The notes below the pieces were generated by a model. That model had not been told where the DNA came from. It saw nothing but the letters and a program-made list of their open reading frames with translations, and made no database searches. A program made the position numbers and the translations under genes. A stretch of DNA of 64,000 nt from Enoplolaimus lenunculus (Eukaryota; Nematoda; Enoplea; Enoplida; Thoracostomopsidae), in assembly GCA_030248215.1 (NCBI GenBank), contig JASANG010003490.1, positions 62,001-126,000 of the forward strand. Reading direction: 5' to 3'. Positions 11,701 through 22,602 of the stretch are shown piece by piece. Each line of letters begins with the position of its first letter. Position 1 is the first letter of the stretch.

Positions 11701-13949
11701 TTGTTTCTCAATAAATTTCCGGGATAGGATACATGAAATCAATCAGCCCTGTTGTATATGCACCGCTGTCAAACACAAGTCCAAATAGAAATACTCGGGC
11801 TTTTAGACAAAAGGCCTATGTGTGTAACATGGCGCAGGCAAACACACACACATATTTGCTTGGCATTACAAACGCTCCAATCAAGCCTTGTATTACACCG
11901 AGCGAATAAACAGCCATAGTTGTTGTCATGGTTGGCTTAACCACAACATAAATTCTAAAGGGTTGATGCTATATTCTATACTAACTGAAATGTATATATA
12001 GATACGCGCCGTCAGCATATTCAAAGGGTATGAAAGTTGGATTGAGTAGAGATAAGTTTAAATGAGCTTGAAGCAGCTGCAAATTTCCCAATTTTTTACT
12101 CAATACATTATAAAATATGCTTTCGGCGAATCTAAAGGAGAGGTGCAACGGTGCAGCAGCACCCACTTACACGTAAACTGTTGGCTTTTGTTGTGTTTGG
12201 TGTTGCAGTGAGAATATTCTGTGGCAACCGAATTGCGAATAGCTGTAACCGACACTCGGACACATTATAAAGCATAGTCTTGCTAAAATGGAACGTTTCC
12301 GGAGCTAAATGCATGGACGACCGCAGGTATGCGTATGGCGCTCCAGCTTCAAGCACTTTGGCTTGTCTTTCCTAATCATTTAGTTTATAAAGGTATCCGT
12401 AAAAATGTCTTTAGGTATCGGAATCATTTCATCTGCTACAGCTTTATTTGTAAGTTTTTTCATTTGTCTTTATTTGCGCCCCCCAAACCAATATTCTGAC
12501 GGAGCTCATAGCTATTATATGAGCAACATTAGGGCATTGTGGTTATAATGCTGTATATGTATGTATACATATATTCAAATTCATGTGAATAATTTCAAGC
12601 ACCATATGTGAGCTGTAAACAGCAACGAAAGGGGGAATGTGGCTGTTGGTTCCATAGAAACAACTACACTACAAACTAGAGATAGATGGTAAAGCTATGG
12701 CTATGATGGAATACATATATGTTATATCTTGGAAGCAGCACAAAAATTTGCTTCGGGCATGCGCTTTGTCAAGCGGATATAACAGATATCTGGCAACGAA
12801 GGACTATGTATAGCGGCGACATGTGATGGAGATATAGTACTGATAATAAGAGCCATAAAGTAGCATTTTTTGAAAAAGGTTAATAGCAACGTATGGAATG
12901 GATCATTAAGCTCACAGACTGCCCCGTTGTTTGAACAAGACAGGCAACTAGACATCCCAACAACTTAGAACGGGACAAGAAATATCCAGTTTAATCATAT
13001 GGGAAAATCGAGCGAAAACAGGTTTAAAACCATTTACTTGATCTCATCATGTTTGGGGGCTCCGGGCACCCTGGTTCTTTTTAACATCTGGCTTTTCTCG
13101 TAAAGTGGTCAAACTTTGAATTTCCCTTTAAAATAGTAGATCTGTCACTAGGTATGGCTAAGCCTCATTGTCAAAGTTATCAAAATATACACAAGTGTGC
13201 GTAAATGTCGATAGGAAACTGAGTTTTTTTTAAATTTTGCATTTTAGACTGTGGGTTAATTTTAAAATCTAGCCGAAAACAAAACTGTTATACGATAAAC
13301 TCATAAATTTAGAGAAAAACACCTAGAAAGCATTTAACTATTGAAAAACTTGCAGGCCGGAATTTAAATCTTGCTGCACAATTTTGAAATACATTTAATC
13401 CATGTTGTAATTCATTCAAAGATGCAAGATTTGAATTTTGACTAACTCAACCGATATCTGAAACCAGTAACACAAAATCGATTTCAATGGTCGTTTGTAT
13501 TGATTTTCGTGAATGTTAAAATGTGAGCATAATTCAACTCATACGGCAAGTTTCCCAGTGACTAAAACAGCCATATCGACCTATTCAATTTGATAAATAA
13601 TTAATTAGTTTTATTTATTCGAACGCAAGCGATATGTAACAATTTCCAAAAATAACTTAGGTAAGATAATAGAAGCGAGCACAGAACGAATTGCACTGGC
13701 CGAACAGCTTTAACCAAACTAAAATATTAAATATAGTTGAAATTATTTTGGCAGAGGCAAATAAAATTGATCACTAAATATTTTTATCAGACTTAATAAC
13801 AATCGTTTTAAAGCAAAATTTGGGAAAAAAGTTGTGTTGCTTGTTTTCGGCTTCTCAATCAACATTGGATTCAGTTTTATTATATACGGGCGGAAAGCGA
13901 ACTGTCAAGTTTGGTGTTTAGAAACCTTGAAATATCTAAATCCAAGCCT
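8724..13949. other. long gene-poor stretch
   Basis: No gene recognised. Short simple repeats occur near 11005-11065 (GT, CT, CA) and 11515-11526 (CA). Two overlapping minus-strand frames (11081-11544) are AT-rich, carry no domain and have no matching splice sites. A weak inverted pair around 10070-10200 was not resolved. Confidence 0.4.
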
Positions 13950-14224
13950 GCACGCAAAATAATATTTCTGATATTGAAGAAAAAATTGATTACATTTAAG
14001 AAATATGATTATCAAGGATGGCTTTAAAAGTATTCTGTTATAACGCAAAATTTTTCGAAAACAGTTTAGAAATGATGTCCGACAACCACTGTTGTATTAA
14101 GTAAAGAAATAAGCGTATTCCTGGTATTTTTTAAAAAATTGTCTTAAATATCAAAAAAATATCATTTTTGCCGCTGAAAATACTTTTTTGAATAAAAATT
14201 CAGAAATACATTGTTTATGCGTGC
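13950..14224. mobile_element. MITE, GCACGCAAAAT family, copy 1
   Basis: The ends GCACGCAAAATAATATTTCTGA and the complement of TCAGAAATACATTGTTTATGCGTGC form imperfect inverted repeats of about 22 bp. The interior is AT-rich and aligns along its whole length with 20303-20559 (shared blocks such as AAAATTGTCTTAAATAT and GAATAAAAATTCAGAAAT). No coding capacity and no clear target duplication. Confidence 0.7.
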
Positions 14225-15049
14225 AATTTCAAAACTTGTATTGCGGGCATTTATGCATCAGGTTACCGTATAATTAAAATACTGCAACAAAATTTCATCT
14301 TAATTAGTTTTAAGCATTTTTAAACCCGATATTCTCTAGACTGGCTACTACTTTAAATTACACATATATTACCGTACAATGTACTTCTATTGAAACGCCA
14401 TAGCGCATAGTCGTGTAGGTCGCATTCGGCGAAATCAACAACCTTTAAGTAGTAATTTGTCATATGAAAACGACCATTTTCAATACCGAAACTTATTCCC
14501 ATGGTTTTAATGAATTGCTATGCCACAGTCACCTTTGATGGAGAGTTTTGTTTTTGCCCACACAGTGTTTGTAGAACCAGAGGGGTTTAGCCTTTACTCA
14601 TGTAGCGTGTAAACAGGGGCGCAGCTGCTAATTCGATCACTACTGAGTGTAGAGAATAATTGTAGAAGAAACTTCGCGAGCAATATGTACGAGAACCTTA
14701 ACGCATTTTAGCATTAAATCTTAGTATGTAACACAAAAGTTTTGGTTATGAAAATTTGAAAAAGTAGCCAGTCTTGTTGCGTTCGCTTAGGTGACCAGAA
14801 ACATAAAGCAAAACAACTAAGGAAATGACGGCCAAATATTTGAAATGATGATCTATTGTTTCAATAAATAAGCATATTAGTTGAAAATTGCACACAGACT
14901 ACGTTTTAGTTGAAATAGTTCAGGTCCATGGCCGTAGCCAGCTCATCATGCTAGAGTGGCGTCAAAACACTTGTAGTAGGGAAACGTGGGGACTTCGCAA
15001 GTGCAGGGGCGGGGACACAATTTTGCTGGGGTTCGTGGCTGAGCCAGCC
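14225..15049. other. gene-poor stretch with a possible element head
   Basis: No exon recognised. Near 14930 the sequence GGCCGTAGCCAG resembles the head of the small hAT-like MITEs of this window, but no matching right end or duplication could be found. The segment 14970-15050 is unusually G-rich and leads directly into the TTAGGC array. Confidence 0.35.
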
Positions 15050-15157
15050 TAGGCTTAGGCTTAGGCTTAGACTTAGACTTAGGCTTAGGCTTAGGCTTAG
15101 GCTTTGGCTTAGGCTTAGGCTTAAGCTTAGGCTTAGGCTTAAGCTTAGGCTTAACTC
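15050..15157 (+). repeat. interstitial telomere-like (TTAGGC)n array
   Basis: About 18 consecutive hexamers, mostly TTAGGC with TTAGAC, TTTGGC and TTAAGC variants, all in one orientation. TTAGGC is the nematode telomere repeat. Its variant units show it is an internal, ageing array and not a chromosome end. The flanks hold weakly inverted CTAGAGTG and CACTTGTAG motifs (near 14950-14975 and 15160-15172), so it may be the core of a larger inverted-repeat element. An open frame of Lys-Pro repeats on the minus strand is simply the translated array. Confidence 0.9.
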
Positions 15158-15995
15158 TCACTCTAGCTACAAGTGCAAATTAGTTAACGGATTGTTCAAA
15201 TTCAACAGAATGCTTAGCCATTTATTTACATAAAGTTTGACTCTTTCGTTGTTGTTTGGGAAACGTTGTTACGCTGACTGGTAATTTTTATAAGAAGCTG
15301 GTAAATAAAATATAAATTGTAGGCACATTAAAATTTTGGACGCTTTATTTATCGACAATTATGTAATAAAACGTGTTTATACGCTGAAAGACAGAACCAA
15401 CTCAGCAACTGAAATGAGCACTTAAAGAGCACTGGTGTTTGAATATCAACGCTACCTATAGAGTCAAGTTTCATCCTTAAATAAAAATGTCAGTCTTGTT
15501 GAAAGCAAAATTCTAGCGGTACGAACGAACCCTGATGGATCGTTGCGAAAGGGAGCCGCGCTAAATATATTTTAGTTGAAAAAATCGTTAGCCTAGTGAG
15601 CGAGACGCCGTACGCTATTTTAGTGCAAAACTTTATTTAACACCAGTCCTGGCTTTGATCAATGTTTGAATGTCTTAGGCCGGAATAACTCCCTTTGCAT
15701 CCACCAGTAGGTACGAAAGTTCTAGGCGCAGAAACCAACTGCATTTCGTGTACAGAATATATCGAATTACATGTCTCCAAAAGCAAACTACCATTCTTAC
15801 ACAATGCAGATATGTGTTTGTCAAAATAAACACAAACACATATTCGAACGACATAAATGTCAGTAAAAGTGACCAAACAACAACGGCGGCAGGCATGTGC
15901 AAGGAGGTGCCTCCTGAAACCACTACATTTGCTGACCAACTTTTTATTTCCGCGTATAGTGAAAAATATTGTTTTAATGTCACACTGTCATCCTA
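15158..15995. other. gene-poor stretch
   Basis: Two overlapping minus-strand frames of about 100 codons (15637-15983) and one on plus (15748-16035) mirror each other and show no domain. I do not call a gene. Confidence 0.35.
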
Positions 15996-16248
15996 CACTG
16001 TAAATTCCATTCAGTTGATTAATCAATTCAGCTAGCGGGTTGGTTATTTCTGAATTAATATCAGTAAACATTAACTTGCTCTGAGTTGATTTGATTCTCA
16101 GTCTGAGTTGAGTTGACTCTGAGTGAGTTGATTAATTAACTCAGAATTAATTGAATCGGCTCAAAATTCTGAGTTCTGATAGTCCTAGCTCAGACTGAGT
16201 GGATTCAACTCATTCTGAGTTAAAGTCAACTCACTGGAATTTACATTG
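15996..16248. mobile_element. TA-flanked MITE with GAGTTGA-rich core
   Basis: The left end CACTGTAAATTCCA and the complement of the right end CAATGTAAATTCCA are inverted repeats, each bordered by TA, the Tc1/mariner target. The 253-bp interior is almost wholly made of CTGAGTTGA, AATTAA and TCAACTCA words in both orientations, a degenerate self-complementary array able to fold on itself. No coding capacity. Confidence 0.75.
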
Positions 16249-16962
16249 TAGTATGCGTTGTGTTCAAAAACACTTGTTTATCACACCACAACCCAATATT
16301 CTGGCGACGCTCATGTGACCAAACATTGAAAATCAAGATAGTTTTCAGTCTATTGGACTCATGAATCTTCAAGCTGGCACGTTTAATGTGGCAGTTAGTG
16401 TACGATAAGGCTAAAATTTCCCAAACTAAATTATATTAGACTGTATTCAGTTAAGCGCAGTCCGAAACAGCAAACCAATCAGTAGACGTAGGTAGGATTT
16501 CAGTTCGGCAGGGTGTAACCTCACTTGATAAGATGGTTTTACGAGCAACAACTGCGAGCAAGAAAAAAGGTTTGACCTGTAGGATCCAACTGGCTACTAT
16601 ACAGCGTGCAAAAGCGATTATTCGTTTCTTTAGCAATGAAGGAAGTTTTATTTTCCGATCACCCTCTGAGATACGCCGCTGATTAAACACATTAGTATTA
16701 CACAATTAGAAACGGCGTGCTAAACTAACAAACAGGTTAGCATCCTCTAGTTTCAGCGGCATGCACTATATCGTAGAAAGAAAATTGAACAGGAACCAGC
16801 GCCCAAAAAACGACTAAAACTTCGAGTTTTACAATAGATTCGGTATTGGCAAACCTTTAAAAATCATTTATAAGGTAGCATCTTTACCTGACAGTTATGA
16901 AGACTATATAGATTGAGGGAGGCCCTTCTGTCTCAAAGTCGGCTCCCGCCATGTATATTAAA

Positions 16963-17376
16963 TTATAGTATATAGAACACATACATAGACACATTATAGA
17001 TAACGAAATTGGTAATACACCAGCGGACTAATAATCCATGTATTGTTGGCATCATGACAGTTGACGGATAATCGCAACAGATTTGGGTACCGCAATGGAA
17101 GCGCCATGAAACGTTTGCAGTCAGACCGGGTATAAAATATAAACCCTGGTTTAAAAACAACAACTCATGATTTCGGGCTTTCAAACGTTTAAGCCGATTT
17201 GTTAGGCTTAATCGCGAAGACGCCAAAATTTTCTGGTGGATCGCCTTAGCACCCCTGGCAAGTAACTCTATGGCTATGGACGAAATTGGGATGTACTTGG
17301 GAAGGCAACTAGGAATGAGCGCAGTGCAAATAAATATTATAGCAGTCCCTCGCATGGGTCGCCTTGCGCAGTCCAA
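16963..17376 (-). CDS. possible coding exon, unknown membrane-like protein
   Basis: An open frame of 137 codons, long for this AT-rich background; the first in-frame ATG lies near 17355. It begins with a hydrophobic stretch (GTAIIFICTALIP) followed by an amphipathic, Arg/Lys-rich segment (residues about 35-65, LTNRLKRLKARNHELL) and a GLYFIPGL segment. This layout could be a transmembrane helix with a cytoplasmic loop, as in chemoreceptors, but I recognise no family. A usable acceptor may lie just upstream of GCGACCC near 17360. No neighbouring exons were identified and the tail is low-complexity. It could equally be a chance frame. Confidence 0.2.
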   Translation of the reverse strand: MDCARRPMRGTAIIFICTALIPSCLPKYIPISSIAIELLARGAKAIHQKILASSRLSLTNRLKRLKARNHELLFLNQGLYFIPGLTANVSWRFHCGTQICCDYPSTVMMPTIHGLLVRWCITNFVIYNVSMYVFYIL

Positions 17377-19713
17377 ATGTACAATGTTTATTTTGCGTCA
17401 AAGAGCAGTGCCGCGCCTAATTTGGGGGGACTCAGCCAACGCCGATGTGAGGGTTTGCAGTCATTAAATTTTAAAAAATATCCAGATGACTAATTTTATG
17501 CTGTGCTGTCTAGGTTATGTGAGTATCAGAACATGTCAGGTAGTGTAGACAAAATGTGATTGTCACATGACATTGTCTTATAAATCACTGATCTCAAGCG
17601 ATCATCGTATACAAGTAGCCATTTGTCATATGATACTGCATGACATTTATGCGAATATCATATTATGATATTCCATTATTCTACTAAATATCATATTATA
17701 TTATGCAGGACAATGGAATTTGTGCGAGCAAATAAAACATTAAAAAGCTTATAATTCAGTAACAAATGATTTCGAAAAATGAAAAGAGCTTCTACGTGTC
17801 TGTTTCTCGCTGAATTTTTCCCAAGATTTATTCCTAAGTACAAATAATTCAAATGGAAAATTTTAGTATCATACGACATTCTACTGGACAATAAAGCTAG
17901 TTTAACGTAACTTTGCTGACATTTGCAAATATATCATTTGATACTGACAGACAATATTTGGAATATCATATGCTATAGCAGAACAAACAGTAGATATCAC
18001 ATCAGGATAAAAGACAATTCAAATTTTTGGATCTGATAGCTGGTAAACGTGCAGACAAAATGTTACCAGGTATTGTGATAGGGACAAAACGTGGTCCGGG
18101 CTGCCCCAGATATAACGTGAACCCCGCATATGCATAGATTTATTTGTAGTTTTTAGGACATTGTTGGACGACAAGTTGTCGGGCGACGAATAGTCGTAGA
18201 TTCTCTTTGTGTATATATTTATGAATTTATTAATATTGCAAAACAATCATTTTATCGGTTTTAAAACCTGGTTCGCAAAAAATGCGAACATTCTTACCAA
18301 AACATATTCATAAGAGTCGTACAATAACAAAATCATTATAAAGCCAGCCTGTATGCGCAACCATAATGCATTAATATTTCAGTGAAACTCAACATTTTAT
18401 ATTTCACAAAAGCTCTTGCTAGTCACAAGCTGAAATCTACTAAACGAACCGTAACAGGAGCGCGACCAGACGGCTGCGCTAGCGAACCAATGACTTTTTC
18501 TCCTTTCAGTGGCTTTAACAAATTATTTCGGAAAATAACTAAATGCTAACTCAGACAAAATAAACTTAAAAACGACACACCTTCATTGTGTTGATCCACC
18601 ACAATTCTGGCAAGGTCCGTGAGTCGCGTGTTGAAAAGCATTGCAGCTCTCACGCCGTTCATACACACATTGGAATGGCACACACACACGCGCGTCTACA
18701 CTGCACATGCGGCTCCCTGATCACATACCGCACTAAATATATATGAGCAAACGAGCTGTCACAAGGGATATACAAGAACGCAATTAGACACCCGCAGAGG
18801 TTCCGCTCGCGCTATAGTTGTTCGCCATTTTGCTGCTAACTTTAAATCCGGTCGGAACAGCTTTCACATCAAACGCATGGGTGCCTCCAGTATATTTTAC
18901 TCAGGGTGGCGTACATGTAGGGTTTGGCTGCGAAAATTTTAAATAAACTGCTACTGCAGCAAATTTGCCATTTTCAAAATTGTTCAAAATACCCTAAAAC
19001 ATGATGCTTAGTGAGCCCGGGAAGGTGTAACTGCAACCACCTGTACATACCTGTCGATGCCACATTAACCGGTCGTTATATTTTTGTGCAAATACCAACG
19101 CAAGCTATCAGACCGCACGACCGCGCAAAGTATGTATTGTAGTTGGCTTGGGTTTCTTTAGGCTGTTTGCATGGCCCCAGGGAAAGAACTACGTATGGAC
19201 GTACTTCTAGAGGGATCAGGGCAGCCAATGACAGCCAAAATGAACTGAATCCTGAGGAGGTGCTAACTAATAGAATCATTATTTAACAAATAATTGTCAA
19301 TTGAACGTTTTAAAAGCTGTTATTTTATTCGTCGTTCCGGAGCCGATCCTTTCTTACTAAACTAAACTCCTTAGCACGAACCGTCGGTATGTATGCACTT
19401 GATACTCTGGTGCGTTGCGTGATAGCGATTAAGGATTTGCGCCCAGTTCTAAAGCACGTTGCGAGCACTAGATTATGTGCTTATGGCTGTTAGTATATGA
19501 GTTTTTAATTTTAGAGTAAAATATAGAGTACAGCATTATAGGTAATAGATTAAGGGTGCACTTTATATGTTAAAATAATTACGCTAAGACAGCCATTTGT
19601 GGGCAGAAAAACGCGATAGAACATCTTGACGCTTTGTTCAAACACAATAAAAACCAGATTAGAAAGCGAAAAAGTAACTCAATTAGAGAATTCCTTTTTG
19701 AGTTCACTACTTT
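17377..19713. other. gene-poor stretch with palindromic AT segment
   Basis: Around 17540-17700 and 17920-18000 there are many CATATGATA, ATATCATATTATGATAT and TGTCACATGACA words, suggesting a decayed inverted-repeat element of about 450 bp whose ends I could not fix. A short CA/CG run lies at 18676-18692. No gene seen. Confidence 0.35.
18155..18203. mobile_element. end fragment of the GACAAGTTGTCG MITE family
   Basis: The block AGGACATTGTTGGACGACAA followed by GTTGTCGGGCGACGAA and GTCGTAGATTC recurs at 55454-55506. Its complement matches the left end of the fuller copy at 35790-35972. Only one end is preserved here. Confidence 0.55.
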
Positions 19714-19867
19714 GGCCCATGTATAGAACAAAGCCGGATTGTTTTCCGAAAGGGCCATAATAGATTCAGTTTAAGCTTTAGACAAATTCTTTGTTTAGGC
19801 TTACGCGTAGGCTTAGGCTTAGGAATATGCTTATACTGCTGTTCCAGCCCTGTTCTATACATGGGCC
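19714..19867. mobile_element. MITE with TTAGGC-type core (family G, copy 1)
   Basis: Perfect 17-bp inverted ends, GGCCCATGTATAGAACA on the left and its complement on the right, followed by related GCCGGA blocks. The 154-bp element contains TTTAGGCTTACGCGTAGG and CTTAGGCTTAGGAATATG runs, degenerate TTAGGC. A second copy in the opposite orientation lies at 31923-32064. No target duplication is readable here. It has no coding capacity. Confidence 0.85.
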
Positions 19868-20279
19868 GTTGTGCCTTGCCTTCCAGTTTTTAATAAAGCT
19901 TTCAGAGTAACTTTGATATTTTACGCTGGCAGTATTATTTTAAACAAAAACTACAATTAATGTAAAAACTTTACTTTAGAAGCTTATGCCAAAGTTGAAA
20001 TTTAACTATGTTTATGTTTTGAAGTAAAAATTATAATTTTTTTGCATCATTGTCTCCACTAGGTTGTCGTGTTCGATTTTCATTCTGAAGAAGTCGGTGA
20101 TGTCAAACACTGCTCACCAACGAGAAAAATCCGACGCCATTTTTTGCATTTTCAGAGCTCCATAGTTGAAGGAAATTAAACCATCTGTTAATAAAAGGCA
20201 ACAGAGTTTAGAATTGAACACGAATTATAATATTTTCAGTATGTGGCATAATATCTACATATCCTATATGTTAGTATGT

Positions 20280-20302
20280 CGTTGTTGTTGAAAACAACAA
20301 CG
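20280..20302. repeat. perfect short hairpin
   Basis: CGTTGTTGTT and its exact complement AACAACAACG are separated by a 3-base loop, directly abutting the left end of the MITE at 20303. Confidence 0.8.
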
Positions 20303-20559
20303 TACACTCAAAATACCTAATATTTTTGATATTTTAAGAAATAATTTCTTACATTTGAGTAATATGATTAGCAAGGTGCACTTGAAAAGTATTTCCGATA
20401 TAACAGAGAAGTTTTCATAAAAGTTTTGAAACAAAATCTAAAAATAAACGTTTTCCTGTTGTGGTTAGAAAAATTGTCTTAAATATAAGAAAAACTTTTC
20501 AGATTTGCCACAGAAAATACTTTTCTGAATAAAAATTCAGAAATGCTTTTTTGTGTGTA
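20303..20559. mobile_element. MITE, GCACGCAAAAT family, copy 2
   Basis: A 257-bp homologue of 13950-14224 in the same orientation, ending TACACTCAAAATAC on the left and CTTTTTTGTGTGTA on the right. The ends are weaker than in copy 1, but the interior blocks and their order are conserved. Confidence 0.65.
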
Positions 20560-21177
20560 AAATTCGTCCAGTTTATCACAGATCATACCTTTTCCTAAAA
20601 AATATCCTACGCACACACCATTAAGAGCGTAATAATTTCATTGCCAGCAACTATTTTGCGTGTATACTTAACTTTCCTGACTACGAAAACTGTTTTATAT
20701 CGCCTAAAGCTGCTGGCTTCAACAAGGACGCAACCGACAGGGTTTAGGTTTCAAACTTCGCTCATTTTGATTTTTGTCCAGATGGGCACGTAAACACGAG
20801 TTGTCTCAAATGCCTTGGTTGCGCCCCATGACCTATAGAACAAAAGGTCCAAGAAAAATACACACAAAGTTCTAAAGTTTGTGCTTGAGTTTAGCAAAAT
20901 CCTATATTAACACCCCTATCGCTTTTCATCGATTTCTGTGCAATGCCCAACATAAACGTAAAATACGCAAATTATTTCCTGGTTCAAAATATAATCCTTT
21001 CAAGCGTGAGTGAATAAAGCTGCGTTTGAGAGAGAGTTTAGAAGCTTAAAAGTCAACATGATTGATTGGCTCATAGAAATATAAATGCACATGGTTCTAA
21101 AGGTAGGTATGTTAAACGACGGTAAAATGGAATAAACCAAGCGCGTAGCCAAGATTTCATTTCGTGAAAGTATAGCC
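20560..21177. other. gene-poor stretch
   Basis: No exon or repeat recognised. A CGCGTAGCCAAG word near 21140 may be a remnant of a hAT-like MITE. Confidence 0.35.
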
Positions 21178-21180
21178 TAA

Positions 21181-21398
21181 GCCCGTATTCTCAAATGTGC
21201 GTAACACCTATTACCAGTTAGTGATAGGTTGCTTTCGAACCAGGGAATGGTGAGGGTTGGAATTCAGCACAATTGTTGCATTCGATTTACACTGCTTCTG
21301 AGCAAATTTTGAGATCTACAATTGTTGCAGTTCATTAGTTTGAAAACCTATAACTAACTGGTGATAGATGCTATATGTATATATGAAAATATGGGTCC
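21181..21398. mobile_element. Harbinger-like MITE with TAA duplication
   Basis: Flanked by TAA on both sides (21178-21180 and 21399-21401), the 3-bp target of PIF/Harbinger elements. The ends GCCCGTATTCTCA and the complement of TGAAAATATGGGTCC are inverted, and long sub-terminal arms carry CTATTACCAGTTAGTGATAG, itself palindromic. The 218-bp element has no transposase. A diverged copy is at 8503-8723. Confidence 0.7.
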
Positions 21399-21682
21399 TA
21401 AATGTAAATGTTTTCAAGAGGTCAGCGTGGCGAATAATTTAAGTGTGTCGTCGGAAATATACATCCGCCTTTCGTGTATACACATGTGGAATGAATTGAA
21501 ACAATACTGCGCTGCGATGGTGTGGGATTTACTTTACTGGTACAACACAGAAGTTTGAAGAATCATAGGCTCGATTAACTAAATTACGTTCGAAGGCAGA
21601 TCTTACGATTTTAGTCTGACTGCCAAGTCACATTTCGGCCGTCTGTTGCCAAGTAAGGTAGAAATCCAATTATCAACGGTCC

Positions 21683-21884
21683 GCCCATGCATACCTGGGG
21701 GACGTGCTGTTTTTCCGCCTGATTGCAATATTACGCTTTAAACTAATGGATTTACTAGGCTTAAGCTTGTGCCTAAAACAGTTATGGGCTTATCTTTGCG
21801 CTGAGGCTTAAGCTTGGCATTGGATTAGGCTTTTAGCTTAGAAACGTGCTTATACTACTGTCAGACCCTGGGCTATATATTTGT
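21683..21884. mobile_element. degenerate TTAGGC-core MITE (family G, copy 3)
   Basis: The left end GCCCATGCATACCTG and the right block GTGCTTATACTACTGTCAGA resemble the GGCCCATGTATAG ends and the ATGCTTATACTGCTGTTCCA block of the copies at 19714 and 31923. The interior (21757-21845) is scattered TTAGGCTTAAGCTT and GAGGCTTAAGCTTGG. The ends have drifted too far for a clean inverted repeat. Confidence 0.5.
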
Positions 21885-22257
21885 CTAAAATATAAAGAAG
21901 CTCAAAAAATGTTTTCATTTGTTGCGGCGTACAATTCACGTATTAATGACAATTGAAAAGTGGGCTTAAAACAAAGCATTTCAATACCGGTTGTATCTGC
22001 GCATGTAAAAAAATCAACGATAGGAACTTCAGTGGAATAAGTTCAATTTCATTAATCACTAAACAAACATAAAGAAAATACAGACGATCACAATGCAGTA
22101 CCGAATTATAGTTTAAAACACAAAATAGGCAAAAACGAACATAACAACATAGAGCATCACAGCAGCTTTAACTTGTTCTAAAATATCACTTTCAAGCTGT
22201 TCACGTCTGCGCAATACGGCTCCGATTTGTTCAAATAGCAATAGGATAGGAAGGCAG

Positions 22258-22479
22258 TGACAGTTTTGCAAGTTTTGTCCAAAATCTCGTTCAAAAAATT
22301 CGCTGCTGTAAATAATTCATTAAAAACCATAGCTAGGAATTTAGTTCACATGTGTAAATAACCATGCAAGTTTATTGAATTTATCGCAGCCGCTTTGTCA
22401 TTGGCTGATGAAAATATGTAAGTTCTGCGTGCAATTTGCAGCTACAACTTCTCGCAGCAAAATCTTGCATGTGTGAATA
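22258..22479. mobile_element. MITE, TTCACACGTGCAAG family, shortened inverted copy
   Basis: Reverse-orientation relative of 3078-3341: the right end is CTTGCATGTGTGAATA, and the interior words TTTAGTTCACATGTGTAAAT and TAACCATGCAAG match. The left end is missing. It lies 120-350 bases downstream of the channel-gene stop codon. Confidence 0.65.
22371..22376 (-). promoter_or_regulatory. candidate poly(A) signal for the channel gene
   Basis: AATAAA on the minus strand, about 230 nt beyond the stop codon at 22603-22605. It lies inside the MITE copy 22258-22479, so the transcript end may be supplied by the element. Inference only. Confidence 0.3.
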
Positions 22480-22602
22480 GGGCTTAACAAGAAAATCACA
22501 TAATTCGCGTTGTTTTTTCCTGTTTCCAACATTCAACGCAACTGACCGGCGTCTATAGATTCAAAGCTATCGTTTAAATAAACATCGTTGTTTTCAGCAG
22601 TT

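Noticed and set aside
15050-15157. True chromosome end
   Set aside because: The array is short, contains variant units and is followed by ordinary sequence on both sides.
14946-15161. Lys-Pro repeat protein on the minus strand
   Set aside because: Direct translation of the complement of (TTAGGC)n; no gene context.
15637-15983. Frames of about 100 codons on both strands
   Set aside because: Mutually overlapping, no homologous motif, no exon signals.
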